From Terribacillus aidingensis (GTDB taxonomy: Bacteria; Bacillota; Bacilli; Bacillales; Amphibacillaceae): a stretch of DNA of 64,000 bases. Under the pieces are notes generated by a model. The model was not told the origin of the DNA. It made no database searches and was given only the letters and a program-made list of their open reading frames with translations. Both the position numbers and the translations under genes were made by a program. Location: assembly GCF_900215625.1 (NCBI RefSeq), contig NZ_OBEK01000001.1, positions 744,001 to 808,000 on the forward strand, read 5' to 3'. Of this stretch, positions 8,287 through 17,160 are shown in pieces; within the stretch, counting starts at the first letter, position 1; each line of letters begins with the position of its first letter.

Positions 8287-9168
8287 TTACGCATGAGACA
8301 ATTCTGGGAACTGAAAGTCAGCGGGCAGAAGCTCTGGTTTGTTCACAAAAAGGGCATCACGATCGGTGTGCTGATGAACGAATGGTTCGAGATCCGGGAA
8401 AGTCGGCGTAAAATGGAAAATGACTTCTGTGATGCCTGGCTGCGTGACATAGCTTTTAATTTGCTGCCAGGAAATCCTGCTCTGGCTGATTACCTCGTAG
8501 AGATGCATCGTTTGACCGATTTTTTTATAAAGAAGCAAGGCATTTGGCTCCAACAATTCAATGATTTCCAGGTCTGGATCATACAGCATATGAAAGCCAA
8601 GTATATGCTGCCCATCGGACACATCAAGCAAATGGGACTGCGGATAGCGTTTTCCATACCGGTCCAGCAGCACGACCATGTCTTGTGGATTGGCTGCTGG
8701 TGTTAGTTTGCGGAAATCAGGAACAGGGCGCTGTTTTTGCGAAACTGGGATAGAGAATAGCTTTTCTTCCACTGCTGTCAGTCCGATTTTATCGTAAAAC
8801 CTTTCTGTTCCGGGGCGAGCGAATAAGTAAATCAAATCTGTTTCGGCTTCATATTGCTTGATCACACGCTGCATGAGCTGTGTAGCAAGTCCTTGGTGCT
8901 GGTAAGCAGGATCTGTCATGACAGTGCCAATTTGTATCGCCCGTCTTTTTACCTTTTCAATATGTACTGTGATGGCGCTTACAGAAACGTTTGCGACAAT
9001 TTGTGAATCATCAGCAAAAGCATGCGTGTGGTAGCGCTCATTCCATAAGCCACTCTTATATAAGGCTTCGAAGTCAAAGCCGAACGACTTTTTTGCCAAT
9101 TGGTTAAAACTCTTACGTAAATCTTGTTTGTGTGCAAATGCAGTCACTGCCTGCAGAGCAGTCATCAT
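8287..9168 (-). CDS. GNAT family N-acetyltransferase
   Basis: A 293-residue acetyltransferase. The first half (about residues 10-150) is a GNAT fold: a beta strand VSVSAITVHI, then the acetyl-CoA signature IGTVMTDPAYQHQGLATQLM (Q/RxxGxG/A type), then YLFARPGTERFYDKIGL with the usual Tyr near the end of the core. The C-terminal half has no recognised motif and may be a sterol-carrier-like or second degenerate GNAT domain, as in larger Bacillus GNAT proteins. The acceptor substrate is unknown. AAAGGGGGATGC precedes the start. Confidence 0.85.
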   Translation of the reverse strand: MMTALQAVTAFAHKQDLRKSFNQLAKKSFGFDFEALYKSGLWNERYHTHAFADDSQIVANVSVSAITVHIEKVKRRAIQIGTVMTDPAYQHQGLATQLMQRVIKQYEAETDLIYLFARPGTERFYDKIGLTAVEEKLFSIPVSQKQRPVPDFRKLTPAANPQDMVVLLDRYGKRYPQSHLLDVSDGQHILGFHMLYDPDLEIIELLEPNALLLYKKIGQTMHLYEVISQSRISWQQIKSYVTQPGITEVIFHFTPTFPDLEPFVHQHTDRDALFVNKPELLPADFQFPELSHA

Positions 9169-9332
9169 GCATCCCCCTTTTCTTCTAAACGAGTCGTGTT
9201 TACAAGATTATTAGAAACAATTTATATTTCTATATTATAACAAATTTAGTGCTTGTATAGGGTGTGCTTTTTATTGACGGAGAAAAGGAAAACTTACATA
9301 GTAGATATATAGAGACAAATGAGGTGAGAAAC

Positions 9333-10184
9333 ATGCGACTTGGGGCAATTGAAGCAGGCGGAACAAAATTTGTCTGTGCTGTTGGTAATGAGCACGGTCA
9401 TGTAGAAGAAAAAGCGTCCTTCCCAACGACCAATCCGGAAGAAACGCTGCAGCTCGTGCTCAGCTTTTTTCAAGATAAAAGAATAAAAGCACTTGGTATC
9501 GGTGCATTCGGACCGGTGGATGTAAAAGCAGACAGTCCGACTTACGGCACGATTGGCAATACACCGAAATTGCAGTGGAAAGACTATGCTCTGCTAGCTG
9601 TATTAAAAGAAAAGCTCGGCGTACCCGTCAAGCTCGATACCGATGTGAATGCAGCTGCTTTAGGGGAGTATATGCACGGAGCTGCAAAACATGCAGGAAG
9701 CTGCTTGTATATGACTGTCGGTACGGGTATCGGAGCTGGAGCTATTGTAAACGGAGAAACTGTGCAGGGCTATTCGCATCCGGAAATGGGGCATCTGCTC
9801 ATCCGACGTCATCCAAACGATGCCTATCCAGGAAAATGCCCGTATCACAGCGATTGTTTAGAAGGACTTGCTGCTGGCCCAGCTATTGAAGCGCGCTGGG
9901 GCGAGCAAGCACAAAAGCTGTACCAGCAAGAAGAGGTGTGGCGAATGGAAGCACATTACCTGGCGCAAGCAATCATGACGTATACATTGGTGCTAAGTCC
10001 AGAGAAAATCATCATGGGCGGCGGCGTCATGAAAAAAGAGGGTCTGCATAACATGGTGCAGCAGGAGTTAGAAAACCTTATGCAGCACTATGTTCCGCTG
10101 CCAGACAATTACTTGGCAGCACCAGGCTTAGCAGACAATGCAGGTATTGTTGGTGCGCTCATGCTTGCGAAAGATGCACATTAA
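9333..10184 (+). CDS. ROK family sugar kinase, fructokinase-like
   Basis: A 283-residue kinase. The N-terminal phosphate loop EAGGTKFVCAVG, the catalytic region LDTDVNAAALGEY, and TVGTGIGAGAIVNG are the ROK ATPase core. A zinc-binding cluster follows: H in GHLLIRRH, then CPYHSDCLEGLAAG. This arrangement is typical of fructokinases such as YdhR/GmuE and ScrK-like ROK enzymes. It would phosphorylate fructose or a related hexose with ATP. The ATG at 9333 follows GAGGTGAGAAAC; the longer reading frame upstream has no good ribosome site. A YciI-like gene follows 17 bp later, and the two are probably cotranscribed. Confidence 0.88.
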   Translation: MRLGAIEAGGTKFVCAVGNEHGHVEEKASFPTTNPEETLQLVLSFFQDKRIKALGIGAFGPVDVKADSPTYGTIGNTPKLQWKDYALLAVLKEKLGVPVKLDTDVNAAALGEYMHGAAKHAGSCLYMTVGTGIGAGAIVNGETVQGYSHPEMGHLLIRRHPNDAYPGKCPYHSDCLEGLAAGPAIEARWGEQAQKLYQQEEVWRMEAHYLAQAIMTYTLVLSPEKIIMGGGVMKKEGLHNMVQQELENLMQHYVPLPDNYLAAPGLADNAGIVGALMLAKDAH

Positions 10185-10201
10185 AACGGAGGAGAATGAA
10201 C

Positions 10202-10459
10202 ATGAAATATTACGCGGCATTTATCAAAATGGAAAAGCCCGAGCTGAATCAGCAATATCGCCAAGCGCATTTGGATTATTTAGCAGATTTAGATGAGAAA
10301 GGATTTATCTTTGCCAGAGGCCCATTAGCGAATGAAGTAGGTGGTCTGGTTATCTACCAGGCAGACAATGAGGAAGAAGCGAGAGCGTTGGCAGAGCAGG
10401 ATCCTTATGTAGTGAACGGTGTACGCAGTCTGCACTTGCATGAATGGAATAAGGTTTAA
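10202..10459 (+). CDS. YciI-like protein
   Basis: An 85-residue ferredoxin-like fold protein. It has the family's early AAFIKMEKPE strand, HLDYLADLDEKGFIFARGPL (with the conserved His and Asp), and a C-terminal EEARALAEQDPYVVNGV segment. YciI relatives are small dimeric proteins with a His-Asp pair and mostly unknown chemistry. The ATG at 10202 is 9 bp after GGAGG and is preferred to the ATG at 10196, which is only 3 bp away from it. It forms a likely operon with the ROK kinase. Confidence 0.85.
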   Translation: MKYYAAFIKMEKPELNQQYRQAHLDYLADLDEKGFIFARGPLANEVGGLVIYQADNEEEARALAEQDPYVVNGVRSLHLHEWNKV

Positions 10460-10531
10460 AAATTACCATTTTTATAGAAGTAAGCATGTTATAATAAGTG
10501 ACGATAATATAAGAGAATCGAGGGACAATCG

Positions 10532-11521
10532 ATGAAAGTACTCGTTACAGGCGGTGCCGGTTATATCGGCTCCCATGCAGCAGCCATGCTGCTGGAAAAA
10601 GGCCATCAAGCTGTTATTGTTGATAATATACTTACTGGACACTTAGATGCGGTTAATAAAAATGCGGTATTTTATGAGGGAGATTTGCGAGATGCAGCCT
10701 TCTTGGATGACGTATTTGCGAAAGAGAAAGTGGATGCGATTGTCCACTTTGCGGCAAGTTCCCTCGTTGGAGAATCAGTTGAAGATCCACTAAAATACTT
10801 TGGCAATAATGTCTACGGCATGCAAGTGCTGCTTGAGGCAATGCACAAGCATGAAGTGAAACGTATCGTTTTCTCTTCTACTGCTGCTACATACGGCGAT
10901 ACAAATGTCGTCCCACTAACGGAAGATCTGGACACGAACCCCGAAAGTCCTTATGGCGAATCCAAGCTGATGATGGAAAAAATGATGAAGTGGTGTGATC
11001 AGGCGTATGGCATCAAGTTTGTATCGCTTCGCTACTTCAACGTTGGCGGTGCACATCCGGATGGTCAGATCGGCGAGGACCATCAGCCAGAAACACACCT
11101 GATACCAATCATTTTGCAGACAGCACTTGGTCAGCGTGACCACATCAGTATCTTCGGTGAAGATTATCCAACAGAAGATGGCACATGCATTCGTGATTAT
11201 ATCCATGTCATGGACTTAATTGACGCGCACGTATTGGCGCTCGAGTATCTGGAGAAAGGCGGCCAGAGTGATATCTTCAATCTTGGCTCCAGTCAAGGTT
11301 TCTCTGTGAAAGAGATGATTGACGTTGCACGTGAAGTAACTGGTAAAGAGATTCCAGCCCAAGTCGGCCCGCGACGAGCAGGCGACCCAGCTGTTTTGAT
11401 TGCAAGCTCCGCCAAAGCGAAGGACGTACTAGGCTGGAACCCGACGCGCACCGATATGAAAGACATCATTGGCGATGCTTGGAGATGGCATCAAAACCGC
11501 CCGAACGGATATGATGCGTAA
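10532..11521 (+). CDS. galE: UDP-glucose 4-epimerase
   Basis: A 329-residue extended-SDR enzyme that interconverts UDP-glucose and UDP-galactose with bound NAD. It shows the Rossmann motif GGAGYIGS (residues 7-14), the HFAA segment, the SSTAATYG loop with catalytic Ser/Thr, and the YGESK catalytic Tyr-Lys near residue 145. It also has the substrate loop RYFNVGGAHPDGQIGE. The length matches bacterial GalE. Together with galU and ugd elsewhere in the window it would feed sugar nucleotides into the polysaccharide locus. It has its own ribosome site (GAGGGACAATCG) and a terminator directly after the stop. Confidence 0.95.
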   Translation: MKVLVTGGAGYIGSHAAAMLLEKGHQAVIVDNILTGHLDAVNKNAVFYEGDLRDAAFLDDVFAKEKVDAIVHFAASSLVGESVEDPLKYFGNNVYGMQVLLEAMHKHEVKRIVFSSTAATYGDTNVVPLTEDLDTNPESPYGESKLMMEKMMKWCDQAYGIKFVSLRYFNVGGAHPDGQIGEDHQPETHLIPIILQTALGQRDHISIFGEDYPTEDGTCIRDYIHVMDLIDAHVLALEYLEKGGQSDIFNLGSSQGFSVKEMIDVAREVTGKEIPAQVGPRRAGDPAVLIASSAKAKDVLGWNPTRTDMKDIIGDAWRWHQNRPNGYDA

Positions 11522-11527
11522 GTTCTA

Positions 11528-11556
11528 CCCCCTTCTAATTAGGAAGGGGTTTTTTC
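11528..11556. terminator. Terminator after galE, overlapping the convergent acetyltransferase end
   Basis: CCCCTTC TAATTAG GAAGGGG hairpin followed by seven T residues. It overlaps the last codons of the minus-strand acetyltransferase gene. Confidence 0.85.
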
Positions 11557-12048
11557 TTTAGAATAGACGAGCACTTCCTTCTCATGCCGCTCGATACTTT
11601 TCCAAACACGCATACCTAATTTATCCGCAACTCTGCAAGAAGCAAGATTTTCGGAATATATCAAAGCGATAATGCGAGCCACATGCAAATGCTCAAAAGC
11701 CAGGTCTTTGAAAGCTAACGCAGCCTCTGTTGCATAGCCCTTTCCCCAATACGCTGGGGCAATCCAATAGCCGACTTCCAGCTCTGTCTCACCCTCTACT
11801 TCTTGCGGAACTAACCCAGCATGCCCAATCTTTTCACCTGTTTCTTTCTCAATCAGCACTTGCAGCCCGAGCTGCTCGTTGTCCTTTCTGTGCGTTAAGT
11901 TCCAATTGAAAAATAATTGAGCGCCTTCTTTCGTTCGAGGTTTTCCATTTCCAATGTAACGGACGACGCGAGGGTCTGAGACGAGGCTTCCCAAGAACGG
12001 CAGATCTTCATTGGTGTATGGCCGAATGAACAGACGGTCTGTTTCCAT
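11539..12048 (-). CDS. GNAT acetyltransferase, RimJ/RimL-like
   Basis: A 169-residue acetyltransferase. It opens with METDRLFIRPYTNEDL, typical of the RimJ/L branch, then GEKIGHAGLVP, YWIAPAYWGKGYATEAALAF (acetyl-CoA loop GKGYATEA) and ENLASCRVADKLGM. Such enzymes acetylate ribosomal protein N-termini or small amines; the acceptor here is unknown. The ATG at 12048 lies 10 bp after GGAGG, and a TTG one codon upstream (12051) is 7 bp after it and could also be used. Confidence 0.88.
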   Translation of the reverse strand: METDRLFIRPYTNEDLPFLGSLVSDPRVVRYIGNGKPRTKEGAQLFFNWNLTHRKDNEQLGLQVLIEKETGEKIGHAGLVPQEVEGETELEVGYWIAPAYWGKGYATEAALAFKDLAFEHLHVARIIALIYSENLASCRVADKLGMRVWKSIERHEKEVLVYSKEKTPS

Positions 12049-12168
12049 CAAAGACTTTCCTCCTTTTTTTAGCGATTGACGCTTTATTAGTGGTAATTCA
12101 GGTAATAGTTAGTCATATAGTGTTATTATTACTATAACAGTTTGTACATACACAGAGGAGTGGAGAAG

Positions 12169-13038
12169 ATGGCAGAAGCGAAATTATTCCTGGATACAAA
12201 GCATAGTCTTGCCGAGGGTCCGTTTTGGCGGGAGGAGACAGAAGAGCTGTATTGGGTTGATATTAACGGGCAATCCATCCACATTTATAATACTAAAACA
12301 GAAGAGAAGCGGGAGATTCCAGTTGACCAAAAGATCGGTGCGGTTATTCTAAAGAAAGACGGCGGATTGATTATGGCGATGGAAGATGGCATTTATGAAA
12401 CAGACAGTGATGTTAAAGCAAAAGTACTGCTTCACAGTCCTGAACAAGACAGACCTTCCAACCGTTTTAATGACGGAAAAGCTGACCCCTACGGCAGATT
12501 ATGGGCAGGAACGATGCCCGAAAAAGGCAGCGATGACAAAGGTGCTTTTTATCGTATGGAAGTAGATCGTACATTAACAAAGATCATTGATGGTATTGGA
12601 AACTCGAATGGACTTGCTTGGAGTCCTGATCACAAGTATTTTTATTATATTGATACACCTACAGGTGAAGTGCAGCGCTTTGATTATGATGGGGAAAAAG
12701 GCGAAATCACGAACCCGCATAAAGTTATTTCCATCAAGGACGGCAGACCGGATGGCATGACAATTGATGAAGAAGGTAAGCTATGGATTGCCCACTATGG
12801 CGGAGCTAAAGTATCCCGCTGGAATCCGGAAACTGGAGAGCGGCTGGAAGAGGTCCATTTGCCAGTCAGCTCCGTGACTAGCTGTACATTCGGAGGTCCG
12901 GAACGGAAGACACTTTACATCACAACAGCGAGACAGAATCTAACAGAAGAAGAACTGAAGAAAGAACCGCTTTCCGGTGGTATTTTTGTTTATGAAACAG
13001 ATGTAGCAGGAGCACGAAGCTATAAGTATGGGAAATAA
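12169..13038 (+). CDS. SMP-30/gluconolactonase/LRE family protein
   Basis: A 289-residue six-bladed propeller hydrolase. Metal-ligand and core motifs are visible: the Glu in LAEGPFW, RFNDGKADPYGRLWAGTM, NGLAWSPDHKYFYYIDT (Asn ligand), and DGRPDGMTIDEEGKLWIA (Asp ligand). Family members open sugar lactones such as gluconolactone using a divalent metal. The ATG at 12169 follows GAGGAGTGGAG, so an in-frame TTG upstream was rejected. The gene stands alone and ends at a strong terminator. The physiological lactone is not known. Confidence 0.9.
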   Translation: MAEAKLFLDTKHSLAEGPFWREETEELYWVDINGQSIHIYNTKTEEKREIPVDQKIGAVILKKDGGLIMAMEDGIYETDSDVKAKVLLHSPEQDRPSNRFNDGKADPYGRLWAGTMPEKGSDDKGAFYRMEVDRTLTKIIDGIGNSNGLAWSPDHKYFYYIDTPTGEVQRFDYDGEKGEITNPHKVISIKDGRPDGMTIDEEGKLWIAHYGGAKVSRWNPETGERLEEVHLPVSSVTSCTFGGPERKTLYITTARQNLTEEELKKEPLSGGIFVYETDVAGARSYKYGK

Positions 13039-13039
13039 G

Positions 13040-13073
13040 AAAAACCGGTGCAGTTCACTGCGCCGGTTTTTTG
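13040..13073. terminator. Bidirectional terminator
   Basis: AAAACCGGTGCAG / CTGCGCCGGTTTTTT hairpin with T runs on both strands, between the SMP-30 gene (+) and the Phr-like gene (-). Confidence 0.9.
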
Positions 13074-13084
13074 CTGCTTAAGTA

Positions 13085-13213
13085 TTAGAAATCAGTAAGT
13101 ACAGGTGCGTTAGGTAGGTGTCCTTTTATTGCTTGATCAGAGAATGAAATACCTGCTACAGAACTAAGGATAGTTGCAAGTACTAGAAATGCTGCAATGC
13201 GTTTCTTCGTCAT
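13085..13213 (-). CDS. Phr-like secreted signalling peptide precursor
   Basis: A 42-residue ORF below the usual size cut-off. It has a strong ribosome site (AAGGAGGTGATAAC) that overlaps the end of the upstream Rap-like gene, and its ATG lies 5 bp after that gene's stop. The product has a KK-R start, a hydrophobic export segment (AAFLVLATILSSVAG) and a short polar C-terminus ending HLPNAPVLTDF. This is the architecture of Phr pro-peptides, which are exported, trimmed and re-imported by the oligopeptide permease to inhibit the cognate Rap. The C-terminal residues differ from the basic pentapeptides of B. subtilis Phr proteins (such as ARNQT), so the mature peptide cannot be assigned by analogy. 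Confidence 0.8.
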   Translation of the reverse strand: MTKKRIAAFLVLATILSSVAGISFSDQAIKGHLPNAPVLTDF

Positions 13214-13218
13214 TGTTA

Positions 13219-14316
13219 TCACCTCCTTGAATGGAACATTACAATATTATTTTGATATCCTAATGCTAATCGGTAATAATGATTTGCTCTTTCAAAGTTT
13301 TTCTCGTTGCTGTAATAGGTTGCCATTTCATCAGCGTATTTTTGCAATTCGTACATTCGGTTGTGCTTCTTGAAGTAGTCAATAGCATTTTTTAACGTAG
13401 TAGTGTAACGGCTTGCGTCCATCTTTGCTGTGTATAATATTTGAAGATGCCAGTAGAAGTCTTGGTCACTCTCATTTCCTAATCGTTTAAAAGCTATCTC
13501 ACAAAGCTGTTTTCCTTTCTCACACTGTTCTTCAGCGAAAGCTATCTTAGCTAACAGATATAAAGTTGGTACATAGTTTTCAAAAGACTCGTATTCCAAT
13601 ATCTTTTCCAAATACCGCTTAGCAGCAGAATAAAGACCTTTATTCTCATATAGCAATCCAAGATTATGATAGATACTCATTTGAACCGCTACATTTTGTT
13701 TTGTGTTCGTATCTTGCAACGCGGAATGCAAGTACTCTTCTGCCAAATCATACTCACCCATATCAATATAGTTAAGAGCAATTAGATTTTTCATTCTCGT
13801 CAGCTTTTTCTCATATGTAGGATACAGCTGATAAATATAAATCGCTTTTTCCGCATAGATAGCTGAACGATTGGTGTAGTCCAAGTAATAGAGAGCGGAT
13901 GCAAACAGGTCGAAGAATTCCGCTTTCTCGATTTCATCTTGTATGTAGCCGAGATAAGGTTCGACTTGGCCGTATTCCTCGATGGCATTGTAATAGTTCT
14001 TTGTCGAATAAAGGTACATGCCTTTGAATAAATGCAGGTAGTAGAGATGTTCTTCCTTGAGATAAGGAGAAAAGCCTTCTACCTGGCGGATGAGCTTGTC
14101 CGCTTCTGGATAGTTTTTGCAGAGAATTTGGTGTCGGCTATGAATCAGAAGTGCAAGCTTGACGACGTCGTCAGTCGCTTCTCCTTTAGCGAGCTGATCG
14201 GATACTTCTGTTTTCAGCTTGTCCGCTGCTTGAACCTTCTTCAATTTGATGTTCATATACCACAAATTGAGCAGTTCCTTTAGCTCTTCTGAGTTGAACG
14301 TGACGTCAGAACGCAT
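13219..14316 (-). CDS. Rap family TPR protein (response-regulator aspartate phosphatase-like)
   Basis: A 365-residue helical protein. The N-terminal three-helix part contains LLNLWYMNIKLKKVQAADKLK, close in pattern to the Rap N-terminus (NEWYxxI). It is followed by about six TPR units, for example YYNAIEEYGQVEPYL, IYHNLGLLYENKGLYSAAKRYLEKIL and NFERANHYYRLAL. Rap proteins dephosphorylate response regulators such as Spo0F or bind DNA-binding regulators such as ComA, and are blocked by a Phr peptide. The tiny secreted-peptide gene immediately downstream supports this. No DNA-binding domain is present at the N-terminus, which argues against the PlcR/NprR type. The target is unknown. Confidence 0.85.
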   Translation of the reverse strand: MRSDVTFNSEELKELLNLWYMNIKLKKVQAADKLKTEVSDQLAKGEATDDVVKLALLIHSRHQILCKNYPEADKLIRQVEGFSPYLKEEHLYYLHLFKGMYLYSTKNYYNAIEEYGQVEPYLGYIQDEIEKAEFFDLFASALYYLDYTNRSAIYAEKAIYIYQLYPTYEKKLTRMKNLIALNYIDMGEYDLAEEYLHSALQDTNTKQNVAVQMSIYHNLGLLYENKGLYSAAKRYLEKILEYESFENYVPTLYLLAKIAFAEEQCEKGKQLCEIAFKRLGNESDQDFYWHLQILYTAKMDASRYTTTLKNAIDYFKKHNRMYELQKYADEMATYYSNEKNFERANHYYRLALGYQNNIVMFHSRR

Positions 14317-14469
14317 CTTTACACTCCTTAAGTCTGTAAGTTTTTGCCTGTCTCTAGCATAGCATGACTCTGCTCTATTTTTTATTGGGAAAGTAGACCG
14401 AATTTTATGACTTTATTTATCGTTTTTCGCCAGAACTCCACTCATTTAGGAAAGTTAGTAAGGTTACTT

Positions 14470-14503
14470 AAATAAATAAGCTCCCGTCGAAATAACGGAA
14501 GCT
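14470..14503 (-). terminator. Terminator of the acyltransferase gene
   Basis: On the minus strand AGCTTCCGT / ACGGGAGCT (one G-T pair, loop TATTTCG) is followed by TATTTATTT. Confidence 0.7.
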
Positions 14504-14513
14504 GGCATGAATC

Positions 14514-15518
14514 TTATGAGATATGTTGTTTGTCTTCTCTGTTCGAATGACGCATCCGAATTCTTCCTAAAAATAATAAAGAAAGTATAGAAGAAGATTT
14601 GAATAAATAACCTATTAGTGAAGGGATGCATATGCCAATTACAGTGTAAATCACGAAATTATACGGATAACCGATTAACAATATGACGAGCATATTAAGA
14701 GGTACATGCATATACATGATGGTTGCAGTGTTTTCTCCCAGTTTGATTATCCAATTAATGTGTGAAAATTCAGCCAGATAATAGCAAAGAGTTAGAACGA
14801 CAAGAATAATAGAAAGCGGGATAAGCAAATCCAACAGCATGTGCTCGAAAATTCTGTATTTCAAATCAAGTGTATAGCGAAGTGTGTTACGAACATCTAA
14901 CACAATGAGAGTTGAGCAAATCAACAGGCAGACCAGAAGTATTCTTTTACTAGTAATCCATTTAGTGATGATACCCTTCATGTAATAGCCAATTGCAAAA
15001 TATGCAACAGTAACAAGTGCTACATCCGCATTAAAAGGGAAGGATATATGTGGATAGTAACTAGCTAAAAGATGGGAAAGTATATAACCGCAGCCTATAG
15101 TGATTAACTGGATAGATAATGCGTAACGAAGCAGGAACCCAAAAAGCAGCCTTGTTAATAGAAGGCAGGTAATAAACCAGAAAACAGTATGTGCACCTTC
15201 CAGAACCATTCCGCCATAAAGGAAATCGGAAGCCGAATCAATCAAATAGCCATTAGTCGGATCAACAGCAAAAAATAGGAGAATAAATAGGATGCCGTAA
15301 GACAGGTAAGGAATCATCAGCTGTCTTATTTGTATCCTGCTCCAACTCCAGTAATCTTCCTTTTCATTCACTTTAAAAATAAGTCCGCTTACAAAAAAGA
15401 AAAAAGGCATGCGGAACCAAGCTAGAAAATGATTCATTTCCAAGTGGCCTGAATGCCCAATCACTACTAAGATAATGCTTAACCCTTTTGCTATATCGAT
15501 CCATCGCTTTCGTGTCAT
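14514..15518 (-). CDS. Acyltransferase family 3 membrane protein (O-acetyltransferase type)
   Basis: A 334-residue polytopic protein with about ten membrane segments. The N-terminal signature RWIDIAKGLSIILVVIGHSGH contains the His conserved in acyltransferase-3 enzymes and is followed by FRMPFFFFVSGLIF. These proteins move acyl groups, usually acetyl, from the cytoplasm onto extracellular sugars, peptidoglycan or teichoic acids. The start at 15518 lies 8 bp after GGGAG; the longer frame gives an extra N-terminus without a ribosome site. It lies 78 bp after the MATE gene on the same strand. It could modify the polysaccharide made further along, but that link is inference. Confidence 0.85.
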   Translation of the reverse strand: MTRKRWIDIAKGLSIILVVIGHSGHLEMNHFLAWFRMPFFFFVSGLIFKVNEKEDYWSWSRIQIRQLMIPYLSYGILFILLFFAVDPTNGYLIDSASDFLYGGMVLEGAHTVFWFITCLLLTRLLFGFLLRYALSIQLITIGCGYILSHLLASYYPHISFPFNADVALVTVAYFAIGYYMKGIITKWITSKRILLVCLLICSTLIVLDVRNTLRYTLDLKYRIFEHMLLDLLIPLSIILVVLTLCYYLAEFSHINWIIKLGENTATIMYMHVPLNMLVILLIGYPYNFVIYTVIGICIPSLIGYLFKSSSILSLLFLGRIRMRHSNREDKQHIS

Positions 15519-15596
15519 TGTCATTTCTCCCAGTTTTAAGCTATAAGAGAAATATACAATACATCGCTTCAAAAGATGTCCCATTACAGTGAGATT

Positions 15597-16955
15597 TTAA
15601 ACAGCCGCTTGCTTTTCCTTCCGCTGAATAAACCGCAGCCGCAAAAAGAATCCAATCGCAGCACATGTCAGCCCTAATGTGATACCAACCCAGAAACCAT
15701 ATGGCTCAAGTGCGGTGTAACGGGCCAGCAGATAGCCGCTCGGCAAACCAACTATCCAGTACGAGATAAACGCAATAATAAATGGAACGGTCACATCCTT
15801 ATAGCCGCGCAAGACGCCTTGCAAGGAAGCTTGGGCTGCGTCAGAGAACTGATACATAATTGCAAACAGCATGAATTGCATCGCCAGCAGCACAACGGTG
15901 CGATCAGAGGTGTACAAGTAGCTGATTTGCTCCCGGAAGATGAATAGAAATAAGCTCAATATACCAATGATGACCAATGCGGAGCTAACGCCCAGAATGG
16001 CATATTGCTTCGCGTGCTCCATACGGCGGGCGCCAACTTCATAGGAAACGACAATTGTCATGCCGATCGAGATGCTGAGCGGCACCATGAACATAAGTGT
16101 CGTAAAGTTTAAAGCTGTTTGATGGGCGGCAATGACGTTTGTGTCGAACAAAGACCCCATCAATAAGGTGACGACACTAAATATACTTGCCTCGAAGAAT
16201 GTGCTGAGGCCCATTGGTACACCGATCCTCAATTGCTCCTTCCAAGCTTGCAACGATACTTTATACCAGCGTACAAACAGATAATGACTGCGCAATTCCT
16301 TCACTTGGAATGTCAGAAACACACTGACCCCCAAAATGAACCAATACGTGATCGCTGTCGCGTAGCCAGCACCAGCACCGCCAAGCTCAGGAAAGCCGAA
16401 GTTTCCGAAGATGAGCAGATAATTGAGCAGTGCATTAACAGGTAATGCCAGAAGTAAAATGATCATAGTCACACGTGTATAGCCTTGCGCATCAAAAAAG
16501 TTACGCAGTACGGCACTGGCAAATAGCGGAATAATGCCTATAGCGAGGCCGTGTAAATAATCAGTAGCAACAGTATGTACGTCAGTGCTCAAGTCCATAA
16601 TCCCTAACACCGGCTGCAATGCGAAGAAACCAACAGCCAGCACTATAAGAGAAATTAAAATGGCTAAATAAAAGCCTTGTGTAACGGTGCGGCCGACATC
16701 ACTGCGTTTGTTATTGCCAATCAGCTGTCCGACAATCGGTGTTATCGCAAGCATAATCCCAGTCAGCCCTGTATAAACAGGCATCCAAAGACTGGAGCCA
16801 ACCGCAACGCCAGCTAAATCATCTGTACCAGCACGGCCGGACATCATTGTATCAATAACGGTCATGAGGTTATAGCTAATTTGTGTAATAAGAATCGGCC
16901 ATAATATATGAAAGAATAAGGTCGATTTTTCACGTAGTGTATTCGTCGGGTACAT
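15597..16955 (-). CDS. MATE family multidrug/toxin exporter
   Basis: A 452-residue protein with the 12-helix MATE layout in two related halves. Visible family segments include ILITQISYNLMTVIDTMMSG with the conserved early Asp region, GLTGIMLAITPIVGQLIGN, and in the second half PMGLSTFFEASIFSVVTLLMG and SIGMTIVVSYEVGARRM. Such NorM-like carriers extrude cationic drugs in exchange for Na+ or H+. Ribosome site GGAGGAATGCT precedes the ATG. Its substrate cannot be predicted. Confidence 0.92.
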   Translation of the reverse strand: MYPTNTLREKSTLFFHILWPILITQISYNLMTVIDTMMSGRAGTDDLAGVAVGSSLWMPVYTGLTGIMLAITPIVGQLIGNNKRSDVGRTVTQGFYLAILISLIVLAVGFFALQPVLGIMDLSTDVHTVATDYLHGLAIGIIPLFASAVLRNFFDAQGYTRVTMIILLLALPVNALLNYLLIFGNFGFPELGGAGAGYATAITYWFILGVSVFLTFQVKELRSHYLFVRWYKVSLQAWKEQLRIGVPMGLSTFFEASIFSVVTLLMGSLFDTNVIAAHQTALNFTTLMFMVPLSISIGMTIVVSYEVGARRMEHAKQYAILGVSSALVIIGILSLFLFIFREQISYLYTSDRTVVLLAMQFMLFAIMYQFSDAAQASLQGVLRGYKDVTVPFIIAFISYWIVGLPSGYLLARYTALEPYGFWVGITLGLTCAAIGFFLRLRFIQRKEKQAAV

Positions 16956-17160
16956 AGCATTCCTCCATTGTCGAAAAATGTGAAATCATAAAACTTAGTG
17001 TACCACAAAGCCCTGGTTTAAAGCACAGTGGCTTCGTTACAAAAGCTGCATAAACCTGTGGATAAGTGGTTTATTTTTCCGGTTCAAGGGTAATTAATAA
17101 GTAGCAAGCACAACTTAGAAGAGCTATGCTTCTGCTCAAGCAGGGAAGGAGTGGTAAGAA

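Noticed and set aside
13219-14316. PlcR/NprR/AimR-type DNA-binding regulator instead of Rap
   Set aside because: The N-terminus lacks a helix-turn-helix and instead resembles the Rap three-helix bundle.
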